Of a DNA stretch of 48,599 bases, positions 15,147 to 24,039 are shown piece by piece; position 1 is the stretch's first letter, and every line of letters begins with the position of its first letter. Position numbers and translations under genes: made by a program. Under the pieces are notes generated by a model. The model saw only the letters and a program-made list of their open reading frames with translations. It was not told the origin of the DNA and did not search any database. The DNA is taken from NCBI GenBank assembly GCA_934089255.1, contig CAKOJI010000005.1:1-48599 (forward strand), in the 5' to 3' direction. This DNA comes from an uncultured Bacilli bacterium (GTDB taxonomy: Bacteria; Bacillota_I; Bacilli_A; RF39; UBA660).

Positions 15147-17750
15147 TCAATTATATTTTTCAACTATTAACATAAATAATTCTGAAGCACTCCATGTATG
15201 AGTTATGGATAGTTTTTCTTCTTTATAAATGTCATCTACTAGATACATTTTATCATATTTTGCTTCACTTGCATTTTTTTCCCATGATAATGGATATAAG
15301 TTTTTGTTTAAATATATTTCTGTTTTATTAGTACAATGATTTTGTGCATAAGCTAAATATGGAAAATTGTAATCTGTATTAATTTTTTCTTTAAAATTAC
15401 AATTATTATTATACCACCATGTAGTTATACTGTAATCATCTTTATTTTGTATTTGTTTAAGGTTTAATATTTCTTTTAAACCTAGTTTAGTTAAACCAAA
15501 ATTATACCAAGCACTAGGATAGTAATTTTTTTCACTATAATCTGTTAGTCCAATTAAATAATTTCCGTTTTTATTATTTTTTAGTATTTTTTCTGTTTCT
15601 TTTTGAATATTAATTATTAGTTTAGTATTTCGATTTTTTGTTAATGATGCTAGGTATAGTAATTCTCCTAAATTGTCTGTTTCTTTAGTACCTTTATTTT
15701 GGTAATCATATATATTTTCTATACTATTTATCCATTTTTCTATAATAGATGTGTTATTTGTTAGTTCTAATACCATACCAGTTATTGCTGCATCTCTATA
15801 CCAGGGTTTATCATAAACTAATATGTTTGGATAAATTACTCCATCTTTTATGTTAAAAAGTATTTCACCATATAATGTGTTTAATAATGTACTATATTGA
15901 TATTTGTTTAAATTAGGTAAGTTTACTTTATTGTCATCTATAGTAATTTTTTTATCATTGTCTATAAATATTCCTTTTTCATTTTCATATATTTTTATTG
16001 TTTTTCCATTTTTTAATTCTATTAAAACAGTATAGATATTTGGAATTATTAGTTCTTTATTAACATCAAATTTATATAATGTTTTATTAGTTTTTAGATC
16101 TTTTAAAATGCCATCTTTATATAGTAATTTTTTTCTATTATTAAAGCCAAAGAAGTAAATATTATTTTCTTCATTAATATTAATAGTTTTAGCTTGTGAA
16201 TTTTTTATAAATTCTTTGTATTCTTTTTTATATAATTTATATGAATTTATTTCTTTTTTGTATTTACTAAAACTACTGTATTCTTTATCAATAATTTTTG
16301 TTTTTATTATATTAAATCCTATAAGTTTATCATATTTTGTACATGATATAATACTTTTAAATATTAAAGATATATATAATATTGTTAATAAATATTTAAT
16401 TAATATTATATGATTATCTTTTATTTTTATATATTTTAATATTTTGCTTATTATGAAATATACTATAAAAATACTTAGATATAGTAGTATTAATATAATT
16501 ATTAAAGTGTAAGTATTAACTGAAGCATAATAATTACTTTTAAATAATGTTGATGCTAATTCTATTATATTTTTGAATAGTTTTGTATTTAGTACTATTT
16601 CACTTATTATTAATAATGTTAGTAATATATTTATTTTATTACTTTTTTTATTAATGTTTATTCCTAGTATTAAAAATATTAAGTATAGGAAATGTGATGA
16701 GTATAAGAATACTGAATTATTTCCATAAATTAGATGGAATATTGTATTAAATATTATACTTAGTGATAATCCTAAATTAAGTAATTTATTTTCTTTATAA
16801 TTTTTTATTAATAATATAATTGTTGTTATATAAAATATTGTTAAAAGTACTAATGTGTATTTTGGTACTGTGTGAAATATTAATGTTTTATTTGTGTTTG
16901 GAGTATTTGTTAAATATACATTACTTGCTAGTATTGAGTTATAGTATCCATCTGATATTACGTTTTTTATTTTTTGAGAATTTATATTAAAATCTACCCA
17001 TGTAGAACCAGCTTCTTTTTTTATTGTATTTGTTTCAAATATAGTTGGCGTGTTATTCCATACTAAATTTTGTATGTAGTTTAGAGATATTGTAGAAATT
17101 ATTAATATTATATTTATTAAAATTATCTTTTTTATACTTTCATTATTTAATAGAAGTATAAAACTTATTATTAAAAATATAATGTAATTTGTTATCGTTA
17201 AACCTAATGAAAGTATTCCACATATTGTTAATAATATGTTAAATTGTTTTGAGTTTATTTTGTTTTTTAATTTTTTTATTAATATATACCATAAATATAT
17301 TAATGATGTGCTAGCGAAGACATAGACTTCTGGAGTAGATGCAAAAACCGTGCTAGTAGCACTTAAACCAAATATTAATGATATTAATAAAGATGTTTTT
17401 TTATTTTTATTTAGTAATAATAATATTTCATTCATTAAAAATACTTGTGTTGCTCCAGCAATAGATTGTATCAATATAATACCTAGTATTTTGTTATGTG
17501 TAATTCCAATACTTAAATTTATAATTGGTTGTAGTAATATTATGTATATTGGATGAACACTTATTCTATGATGATTACCAAAAATATCACAAAAATCTGC
17601 AAGTATTCTTGGAAGATCTGCTTCAAATATAAAATCGTATTTAGAAGTAATATCATAATTATAAGTCACTAAAAAACCTAATATAAAATATATTAATAAA
17701 AAAGAAAAGAATAAAATTTTCTTGTAGTTTATTTTAATTTTTTCTATCAT
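15147..17750 (-). CDS. GT-C-like membrane protein with C-terminal glycosidase-like domain
   Basis: An 867-residue protein. The first ~480 residues carry about eleven membrane helices with an extracellular loop after helix 1 holding acidic residues (FEADLPRI near residues 41-48), as in GT-C lipid-phosphate-sugar-dependent glycosyltransferases. The C-terminal ~240 residues (about 627-867) look soluble and extracellular: KPWYRDAAITG near 648-658, SAWYNFGL, TTWWYNN and THTWSASE near 851-858. These aromatic and acidic patterns resemble (alpha/alpha)6-barrel glycosidases such as GH15-type enzymes, though I cannot assign a family. It overlaps the upstream gene by 17 bases and uses GCGGTGA as ribosome site. 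It may transfer a sugar outside the cell and trim or sense the product. Confidence 0.7.
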   Translation of the reverse strand: MIEKIKINYKKILFFSFLLIYFILGFLVTYNYDITSKYDFIFEADLPRILADFCDIFGNHHRISVHPIYIILLQPIINLSIGITHNKILGIILIQSIAGATQVFLMNEILLLLNKNKKTSLLISLIFGLSATSTVFASTPEVYVFASTSLIYLWYILIKKLKNKINSKQFNILLTICGILSLGLTITNYIIFLIISFILLLNNESIKKIILINIILIISTISLNYIQNLVWNNTPTIFETNTIKKEAGSTWVDFNINSQKIKNVISDGYYNSILASNVYLTNTPNTNKTLIFHTVPKYTLVLLTIFYITTIILLIKNYKENKLLNLGLSLSIIFNTIFHLIYGNNSVFLYSSHFLYLIFLILGININKKSNKINILLTLLIISEIVLNTKLFKNIIELASTLFKSNYYASVNTYTLIIILILLYLSIFIVYFIISKILKYIKIKDNHIILIKYLLTILYISLIFKSIISCTKYDKLIGFNIIKTKIIDKEYSSFSKYKKEINSYKLYKKEYKEFIKNSQAKTININEENNIYFFGFNNRKKLLYKDGILKDLKTNKTLYKFDVNKELIIPNIYTVLIELKNGKTIKIYENEKGIFIDNDKKITIDDNKVNLPNLNKYQYSTLLNTLYGEILFNIKDGVIYPNILVYDKPWYRDAAITGMVLELTNNTSIIEKWINSIENIYDYQNKGTKETDNLGELLYLASLTKNRNTKLIINIQKETEKILKNNKNGNYLIGLTDYSEKNYYPSAWYNFGLTKLGLKEILNLKQIQNKDDYSITTWWYNNNCNFKEKINTDYNFPYLAYAQNHCTNKTEIYLNKNLYPLSWEKNASEAKYDKMYLVDDIYKEEKLSITHTWSASELFMLIVEKYN

Positions 17751-19116
17751 TTTTTTTCACCGCTTTTTTATTTAGATTAATATAAATTAGTAATAAATAT
17801 ATTGATAAATATAAATTTGCAGTTGGATAACCTATAACGTGACCTGCTGTTGAAGATATAAATATTATTACTAATGTTATTAAAATATTAGTAATTGCTT
17901 TTTTTATGTTGTTTTTATTATTTAAACTTATTTTTATTGTATACATAAGTGGTGTTAATATAAGCAATAATCCTATTATTCCATAATGGAATAATATATC
18001 TAAAAAGTCCATTTCAATATATTTTCTAGCGTAACAATTGTTAATTTTATCTGTATTACTAAATCCTATGCCAAATATTTTATTACTGAATTTTGATGAT
18101 TGGTATATTAAATATGTTGAATACGCTTTATTTTGTCTTCCACTTAAAATTATATTAGTTAATTTATATGTTTTTTTATCTATAATTTCAGAGAATTTGT
18201 GTGTATTACATTTTTCTTTTAATGTCTCTAATCTTTCATTTTCTTCTGTTACATTTGTATTTTTAATAGTTTCTTTTTGTGTAACTGTGTTACTGTTTTG
18301 TCTATTTGTTTCTTTGTTTATATTTTTAAATGCTGGAGTAATAAATGTTAATAACATTATACTTATTAACACTATAGATAAAAGTATTATGTTTTTCTTT
18401 TCTTTTTTTAATATATAACTTATTAATGTAATTATGCTTACTAATATAAGTCCAAGCCAACTTGTTTTTGTACCTATTATAAATATTGAGTATATTGTTA
18501 GTGGTAAAAACAAATAATATAAGTATGTTTTTTTATTTTTATTATTTATTTTTTTGTTTAAATATATATAAATGAATGGATATAGCATTAATATTATAGA
18601 ACTAATATCATTTGCTGCATAAAACCAACCAATACTTCCTTCGTTGTCTTTTGTTATGTAACTATTGAAATTAGTATTTGTTATAGTAGGTACGACTAAT
18701 AATGTTACATATGTTATTAATGAATATATCATTAATTTATTTATATCTTTTTCTTCATATTTAAAGTCATCAACCATTACTAAAAATGCAAAAAATATTA
18801 TTGAAGCGAAAAATGTTTTAAATAAAGTTGATATTTCATTAAATAAATATTTTGTATTTAATAAATCTGTTTTTGTTATAAAATACAATAGTGTAAATAT
18901 TACACATAATGATATATATATTATAAATTTTTTCTTATGGTTTGATTTTGAATAAAATAGAATATAAATAACAATTAAAAGGATATATAATCCTTTTATA
19001 ATCATTCCAATTGATATAGGTAAATCTATAAATCTAGATACTAATCCTGTAATTAAATCAATAAAAGGAAGTATAAGAAAAAAAAGATAATTTATTTTTT
19101 TTATATTTTTTTTCAT
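17734..19116 (-). CDS. O-antigen ligase/polymerase-like membrane protein
   Basis: A 460-residue protein with about eleven membrane helices and a large loop near residues 270-330 rich in Glu, Asn and Thr. It is a paralogue of the N-terminal part of the triple fusion at 11909: both have PFIDLITGL/PIIDLITSL followed by an RF, NEISTLFK/EEIMYMFK, TNTNF, GWFY, IGTK, FGIGF/FGIGY and SxxGH. The family (O-antigen ligase, Wzy/RfaL type) joins lipid-linked oligosaccharides to acceptors outside the cell. AGGAGG precedes the ATG. It lies 15 bases after the TagH-like gene, so polymer export and ligation are probably cotranscribed. Confidence 0.8.
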   Translation of the reverse strand: MKKNIKKINYLFFLILPFIDLITGLVSRFIDLPISIGMIIKGLYILLIVIYILFYSKSNHKKKFIIYISLCVIFTLLYFITKTDLLNTKYLFNEISTLFKTFFASIIFFAFLVMVDDFKYEEKDINKLMIYSLITYVTLLVVPTITNTNFNSYITKDNEGSIGWFYAANDISSIILMLYPFIYIYLNKKINNKNKKTYLYYLFLPLTIYSIFIIGTKTSWLGLILVSIITLISYILKKEKKNIILLSIVLISIMLLTFITPAFKNINKETNRQNSNTVTQKETIKNTNVTEENERLETLKEKCNTHKFSEIIDKKTYKLTNIILSGRQNKAYSTYLIYQSSKFSNKIFGIGFSNTDKINNCYARKYIEMDFLDILFHYGIIGLLLILTPLMYTIKISLNNKNNIKKAITNILITLVIIFISSTAGHVIGYPTANLYLSIYLLLIYINLNKKAVKKNDRKN

Positions 19117-19131
19117 AGAATACCTCCTAAA

Positions 19132-19869
19132 TTATTTCATAAATTCTTCATATTTTGGTAAAACTTCTTCTGCTGTTCCTAACATTTTCATTTCACCTTC
19201 GTGTAACCATAAAACTTCATCACATAGTTCTTTTAACGTTGGTATACTATGAGAAACAATTATTACAGTTCTTTTATCGTCAGAAATTAATTCTTTCATT
19301 TTGTTATAACTTTTCTTTTTAAATTGTACGTCTCCAACTGATAAAACTTCGTCTATTAACATAATATCTGTTTCAAGTATTGCAGTAATTGCAAATGCAA
19401 GTTTTGAGTACATTCCAGACGAATATGTTTTAACAGGTTTGTATATGAAATCTCCAATATCTGCAAAATCTATTATTTCTTGTTCTTTTTCTTTTATTTC
19501 TTCTTCACTAAATCCTAAAAGCAAACCTGATAAGTAAATATTTTCATACCCTGATAATTTTCTGTTAAATCCTACTCCAATTGATAATAACGAAACAGTG
19601 TTACCATGAAGATTAATTGAACCTTTGTCTGGAGAAAATATACCTGCAATTGCTCTTAACATAGTTGATTTCCCAGAACCATTTTTTCCTATTATACCCA
19701 GTATTTTTCCTTCTTCTACACTGAATGAAACACCTTTAACTGCCTCAAATATTTCTATCTTTGATTTTTTTTTCTTTGATTTAAATAATTCTGATCTTAT
19801 TGATGTTTTTTTCAATCCTCTGTAAGAAATATGCAAATTTCTTACTGTTATTGCTTCCTTTTTTTCCAT
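19132..19869 (-). CDS. tagH: TagH-like polysaccharide/teichoic acid exporter ATPase
   Basis: A 245-residue ABC ATPase with Walker A GKNGSGKST at 61-69, signature YSSGMYSKLAF near 154-164 and Walker B DIMLIDEVLSVGD just after. The SVGDVQFKKKS element is typical of the TagH/Wzt/RfbE polysaccharide exporter group. The start overlaps the stop of the permease gene (TAATG), so the two are coupled. It energises export of teichoic acid or another lipid-linked polymer. There is no C-terminal carbohydrate-binding extension as in Wzt. Confidence 0.88.
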   Translation of the reverse strand: MEKKEAITVRNLHISYRGLKKTSIRSELFKSKKKKSKIEIFEAVKGVSFSVEEGKILGIIGKNGSGKSTMLRAIAGIFSPDKGSINLHGNTVSLLSIGVGFNRKLSGYENIYLSGLLLGFSEEEIKEKEQEIIDFADIGDFIYKPVKTYSSGMYSKLAFAITAILETDIMLIDEVLSVGDVQFKKKSYNKMKELISDDKRTVIIVSHSIPTLKELCDEVLWLHEGEMKMLGTAEEVLPKYEEFMK

Positions 19870-20651
19870 TATATCACCTTTGCATAACTATTTTCATTTT
19901 TATGAATCATCCTTACTCCTATAATACAAAGAATGATACCTATTATAAGCCACACAATTAAACCTTCAAAACTTGGATTTTTTCCATAAATCATTGTTTT
20001 TCTAAATTCACTCATTAAGAATGCTATAGGGTTGGCCCTTAACAAAAGATATTTAGTAGCACCCTTCAATCTTGAATTTATATTATAAAATACTCCTGAT
20101 AGCATGTATACAAATCTTAAACCTATGTTTGTTAAGTTTACTAAATCTTGAATATATACTCCGAAATGCATCAATATACAACCTAATCCAAAACTTATTA
20201 TATATAATATTGGCAATATTAAGAAAAAGTAAAATATTTGCCCATAAAATGGAACATTTAAAAATAACATTAATACAATTACTATTCCAAATGATAAAAA
20301 TAATTTAAATAAATATGTTAACGATTTTGAAAATAATAATATATATTTTGGAATATAAACTTTTGTTACTAAGTCTCTATTATTTACGATCAATTTTACG
20401 CTTCCTAACATCATTCTGTTGAAAAAATCCCATACTGTTATACCTATAAATACAAACACAGCAAAATATTGTTCTTTCGAAACAAAAATATATCCAAACA
20501 CAAATGTATAAATTAACATAAAGCAAAGAGGTTCAATAATCCACCATAACCAATTTAGATATGAATCAGTTATTTCACTTTTTAATTCTGCTTTTGCTGA
20601 TCTTATAGCATATTTTCTATATTTTATTAAATTGTTGAAAAATTTAGACAT
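19869..20651 (-). CDS. tagG: TagG-like ABC-2 polysaccharide export permease
   Basis: A 260-residue ABC-2 permease with six predicted membrane helices. The N-terminal amphipathic stretch AKAELKSEITDSYLNWLWW and the loop NNRDLVTKVYIPKY are typical of the TagG/Wzm family. It forms the exporter with the ATPase downstream. It lies among teichoic acid genes, 14 bases after the glycerophosphotransferase-GT4 fusion, which makes TagG the likeliest role. A second, different permease is at 38892. GTGAGG precedes the ATG. Confidence 0.87.
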   Translation of the reverse strand: MSKFFNNLIKYRKYAIRSAKAELKSEITDSYLNWLWWIIEPLCFMLIYTFVFGYIFVSKEQYFAVFVFIGITVWDFFNRMMLGSVKLIVNNRDLVTKVYIPKYILLFSKSLTYLFKLFLSFGIVIVLMLFLNVPFYGQIFYFFLILPILYIISFGLGCILMHFGVYIQDLVNLTNIGLRFVYMLSGVFYNINSRLKGATKYLLLRANPIAFLMSEFRKTMIYGKNPSFEGLIVWLIIGIILCIIGVRMIHKNENSYAKVI

Positions 20652-20665
20652 TTCTTACCTCACTT

Positions 20666-22927
20666 TTATTTTAATAGTTCACTAATTTTTTCTGCAACTA
20701 TTTTTCTAGAATACTTTTTACTAATTATATCATAATTATCCTTATATTCTTTAACTTTCTTGTTCTTAACATTTCTCAATTTTTCTAATAATTCTTCATT
20801 AGAGTGATAATATGAATACGGTATTTCTTTTAATACTTCAAGTGAACCTATATTTTCTTTTGCAAAAACTGGTCTACCATTTAATATACTCTCGATGTAT
20901 GTCATACCAAATGATTGATTATTACAAAAATCTATTACGCAGTCATTTGATAAAATAGTATTTTTAGGGTTATCTGTTGGACCCATATAATAAATTACAT
21001 CATCTATATAATTATCAAGTATTTGACTCGTTAAATATTCACTTAAATCTCCTTGACCATATATTTTTATAATTACATCTTTTACATCATTTTTTACTAA
21101 AAACTTACCAAATTCGATAATATTGTTAACGTCATTTTCTCTATCTTTTGATAATCTTATTAAAGATACTGCAAAAATTTCTTTTCTTTCTTTATTTATT
21201 TTAATATATTTTTTTTCTATCATAGATTTACTTTCAAGACAATTTCCAATTACTACACCTTTTTCATAGTTAGTATAGCCTAAGTTGTTTTTATATGCTT
21301 CTTTACTTGCGTTAGTTACAAATATACAATTTTCTAATGTTTGTTTCTTTATTTCTTCCATTAAATGTGGATAATAATCTTCTAATATAGTTGAATCAGT
21401 ATGGAAGAAATATAATTTATTTTTTACAGATTCATTTGCAAAATTTTTGACAAATAAATGGATACTTTCTCTTGTTGAAATAATTGTTCTTGAATTTGTA
21501 TTTTCTAAATATTCCCTAAGTGCTTTTCCAATATATGGCGATAGCATTTTTTTGTTTATATCATAATCAAAATAGTAATAATCTTTAGGATTTTTATAGA
21601 GGTGTCTTTTAGCCCTATTAATCCATTTATTTTGTTTTTTATTGTAAAAGCCATTAATTGCTAAGCCATAAGGTAATGAATATTTTTTTTCTGTCATTTT
21701 TAGCGATAATAGTTCAACCAAATAACCTTTTTCCAATAATGCTTCTGCCAATGATTTTGAAGCACTGACTGTTCCGCCTTTTCCAGTAAAATTATAACCA
21801 ATTATAGTAATTCTGTTCTCTTGTAGATTTTTAAAATAATTGTACATTTTTTCAATATGTTTTCCTTCAGCTATAGCTTTATAATTTATTTTCTTTGGTG
21901 TTTTGTCTCTAAAAAATTTATTAACTTTATAGTTGCCTTCTATTATTGTTCTTATTAGTTCATTTGCATTGGTTATATTATATTTATAAAGTTCCTCAAC
22001 AGAATAATATGTTTCTCTATATTTAAAATATTCGTCACAATCTGGTTGAAATAATATAACCGGAATTTCTAGTAACGTACAATCAAATCCAACTGATGAG
22101 TAATCTGTTACAAGTAAATCACATGTTGCAAGTTCTTTCATTAAATTAACTTCATTTGGATAAATCAATTTTATCTTTGTGCCTTTTATTGATTCTTTTA
22201 TTACAGAAATTTTTTCTTCGTCATAGAATTGGTGCATACATAATTCAACTTCAATATCGTTTTTTTCAATGTAATTAATAAATTCTTTATCTTCAAAAAC
22301 TTGATTTAATTTATTAATAAACCTTTTTGTGGCAAAATTGTCTCCAAAATATTCTCTCCATGTGATGAAAAATAAGATTTTCCTTTTAGCATTTTTTTCT
22401 TTTAATTTTTCTAAATGATATTGAACTGTTTTTTTATATCGGGGATGAAATTCTCCATAGTACAATTGATAATCATTAAATTTATTTATTTCCATAAACT
22501 TTTTATACATATCTTTATTATAGTAAATAAATTTATATAAATTGTTGTAATATGTGTTTCCTTTATACCCTAATCTTTTTATTGCGGTTGTCCCATGTTG
22601 TAAATAGATTAAAGGTCTTTTTATTATTAGTTTTATTTTTTTACCAAACAATTTTTCCGGTAAGATATCTTTGTAAGATAAGCTTACAAAATACATATCT
22701 GCTTTTTTAAACAATTCAAAATGTTTTACACTATCTTTCCATATTATTTTATTTTGTTTATTAGTGGGTAAAGCATTGTAAAATGCCATTGTTTTTTTAT
22801 TTTTTTGTAAAACTAAATATTTATCTATGTTATCATCATATTCACATACTTGATCCCAAAAATAATATGAATTATTATCAAATGTTTTACCTAAATTTTC
22901 TCCAAATATCCATACAAATTTTCTCAT
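20666..22927 (-). CDS. CDP-glycerol glycerophosphotransferase fused to GT4
   Basis: A 753-residue cytoplasmic fusion. Residues ~1-365 are a TagF/TagB-type CDP-glycerol:poly(glycerophosphate) glycerophosphotransferase, with LQHGTTAIKRLGY (catalytic-type His near 111), a GEFHPRY segment and LLVTDYSSVGFD near 272-282. Residues ~371-753 are a GT4 glycosyltransferase (IIGYNFTGKGGT donor loop, VSLIRLSKDREND, NDCVIDFCNNQSFGMTYIESI). It would build or extend the glycerol phosphate chain and add a sugar to it. It overlaps the propeller gene upstream by 4 bases (ATGA), and AAAGGAG precedes the ATG. It is followed by the tagG-like and tagH-like genes. Confidence 0.87.
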   Translation of the reverse strand: MRKFVWIFGENLGKTFDNNSYYFWDQVCEYDDNIDKYLVLQKNKKTMAFYNALPTNKQNKIIWKDSVKHFELFKKADMYFVSLSYKDILPEKLFGKKIKLIIKRPLIYLQHGTTAIKRLGYKGNTYYNNLYKFIYYNKDMYKKFMEINKFNDYQLYYGEFHPRYKKTVQYHLEKLKEKNAKRKILFFITWREYFGDNFATKRFINKLNQVFEDKEFINYIEKNDIEVELCMHQFYDEEKISVIKESIKGTKIKLIYPNEVNLMKELATCDLLVTDYSSVGFDCTLLEIPVILFQPDCDEYFKYRETYYSVEELYKYNITNANELIRTIIEGNYKVNKFFRDKTPKKINYKAIAEGKHIEKMYNYFKNLQENRITIIGYNFTGKGGTVSASKSLAEALLEKGYLVELLSLKMTEKKYSLPYGLAINGFYNKKQNKWINRAKRHLYKNPKDYYYFDYDINKKMLSPYIGKALREYLENTNSRTIISTRESIHLFVKNFANESVKNKLYFFHTDSTILEDYYPHLMEEIKKQTLENCIFVTNASKEAYKNNLGYTNYEKGVVIGNCLESKSMIEKKYIKINKERKEIFAVSLIRLSKDRENDVNNIIEFGKFLVKNDVKDVIIKIYGQGDLSEYLTSQILDNYIDDVIYYMGPTDNPKNTILSNDCVIDFCNNQSFGMTYIESILNGRPVFAKENIGSLEVLKEIPYSYYHSNEELLEKLRNVKNKKVKEYKDNYDIISKKYSRKIVAEKISELLK

Positions 22928-23931
22928 TTTAAAACTCCTTTGCTGAAAGATTCTAACTTATCAATTTTTTCTCCATACATTAATCCAATACCTACATTCA
23001 TTTCATCATCATGTCCACTATAGAATAAATAATATTTACCATTTTCGTAAATTACACTACTTCTGTATAATCCTTCAGAATCCCATAGTTTTTGATTAGT
23101 CGAAGGAGAAAGTATTTTAATCGGTGTACTCCATTTTTTATTGTTTTTTGAGTATGTATAATACAAACTCATACTTTCTCTACGATTAATATCTTGATAT
23201 GCACAAGCAATTAATTCATATTGTTTTTTTTCTTGATTATAAATAACATCTAAATGCCATGTATTATAACCTTTTAAATAATTAATATTTAATATTGCTG
23301 GCTCTTTGATAGAATTTGTCGTTTTTTCTGTATAATAAACTTTTCTTTTATCAACAAACCAAATTTTATAAAGCCCTTTATCATACATAATTGCTGGACT
23401 AACATAATCTAATTCTTTTCTGTTATCAGAATATAAAAACACTTCTTTTTCTGTCCAATTAATTCCATCTTTCGAAGCCGTTTTATAAATTGTCACAGTA
23501 TTATTTTCATCATCTACATATCTCCAAAATAGTTCTAGTTGGTTTAAATCTTCGTTATATAGAAGATGAGTATCTGAATTATAATGATATTTTCCTGCGT
23601 TTTCAGGTATATCTAGTGGCTTATTAGTTCCAGTAGGTTCTATCCAATTAATTTTATCATTGCTTGCATTTATTACTGGATTTTCTTTTGATTCATCAGC
23701 ATTTGGATATGGTGTAAATGCCATCCAATATTTATAACCATTCCAACTATTTTTAAAATAGATTACTTTTGGATGGTATGCCTGTTTGTTATTAAGAGTA
23801 GTAACAATATTTAATTGTTCACTATTTATAATGTCCTTATAGTAAACCTTTCTAAATATTAGTCCTGCTGTAATCATCACTGCAAAAAATATTGCTATAC
23901 GTAACAAATAATTATCTTTATATTTTTTCAC
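22924..23931 (-). CDS. Membrane-anchored beta-propeller protein, GH43/GH32-like fold (paralogue 1)
   Basis: A 335-residue protein with one N-terminal membrane anchor (about residues 9-27) and an exported domain. The domain has repeated blade-like motifs typical of five-bladed propeller glycosidases and their relatives: YHPKVIYF...YKYWMAFTPYPNADES, NSDTHLLYN, SKDGINW, VSPAIMYDKGLYKIWFVD, TWHLDVIYN and LYRSSVIYENGKYYLFYSGH. No family-specific catalytic triad can be assigned by eye. The gene at 27998 encodes a close paralogue. Translation starts at GTG after AAAGGAG, and the ribosome site lies within a small hairpin (see findings). It is the first gene of the transcript containing the teichoic acid exporter, so a role in binding, trimming or modifying the exported polymer is likely. 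Confidence 0.75.
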   Translation of the reverse strand: MKKYKDNYLLRIAIFFAVMITAGLIFRKVYYKDIINSEQLNIVTTLNNKQAYHPKVIYFKNSWNGYKYWMAFTPYPNADESKENPVINASNDKINWIEPTGTNKPLDIPENAGKYHYNSDTHLLYNEDLNQLELFWRYVDDENNTVTIYKTASKDGINWTEKEVFLYSDNRKELDYVSPAIMYDKGLYKIWFVDKRKVYYTEKTTNSIKEPAILNINYLKGYNTWHLDVIYNQEKKQYELIACAYQDINRRESMSLYYTYSKNNKKWSTPIKILSPSTNQKLWDSEGLYRSSVIYENGKYYLFYSGHDDEMNVGIGLMYGEKIDKLESFSKGVLK

Positions 23932-23958
23932 TAAAAAAACACTCCTTTAAGTGTTTTA

Positions 23959-23968
23959 ATTATATCAC
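23959..23968 (-). promoter_or_regulatory. Extended -10 promoter of the polymer export operon
   Basis: On the minus strand GTGATATAAT (23968-23959) is an extended -10 element. No good -35 box is seen. Transcription from here would begin almost at the ACACT-TAAAGG-AGTGT hairpin, so the leader would be only about 20 bases long. Confidence 0.5.
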
Positions 23969-24039
23969 ATATAATTCTTTCTTTCTACGATTTGTTATAA
24001 TGGTTTTAATTTTTTTATAATAATTTGATATAAACGTTG

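Noticed and set aside
18038..18418. 126-codon plus-strand ORF inside the 17734 gene
   Set aside because: Antisense shadow of a membrane protein gene, with no initiation signals.
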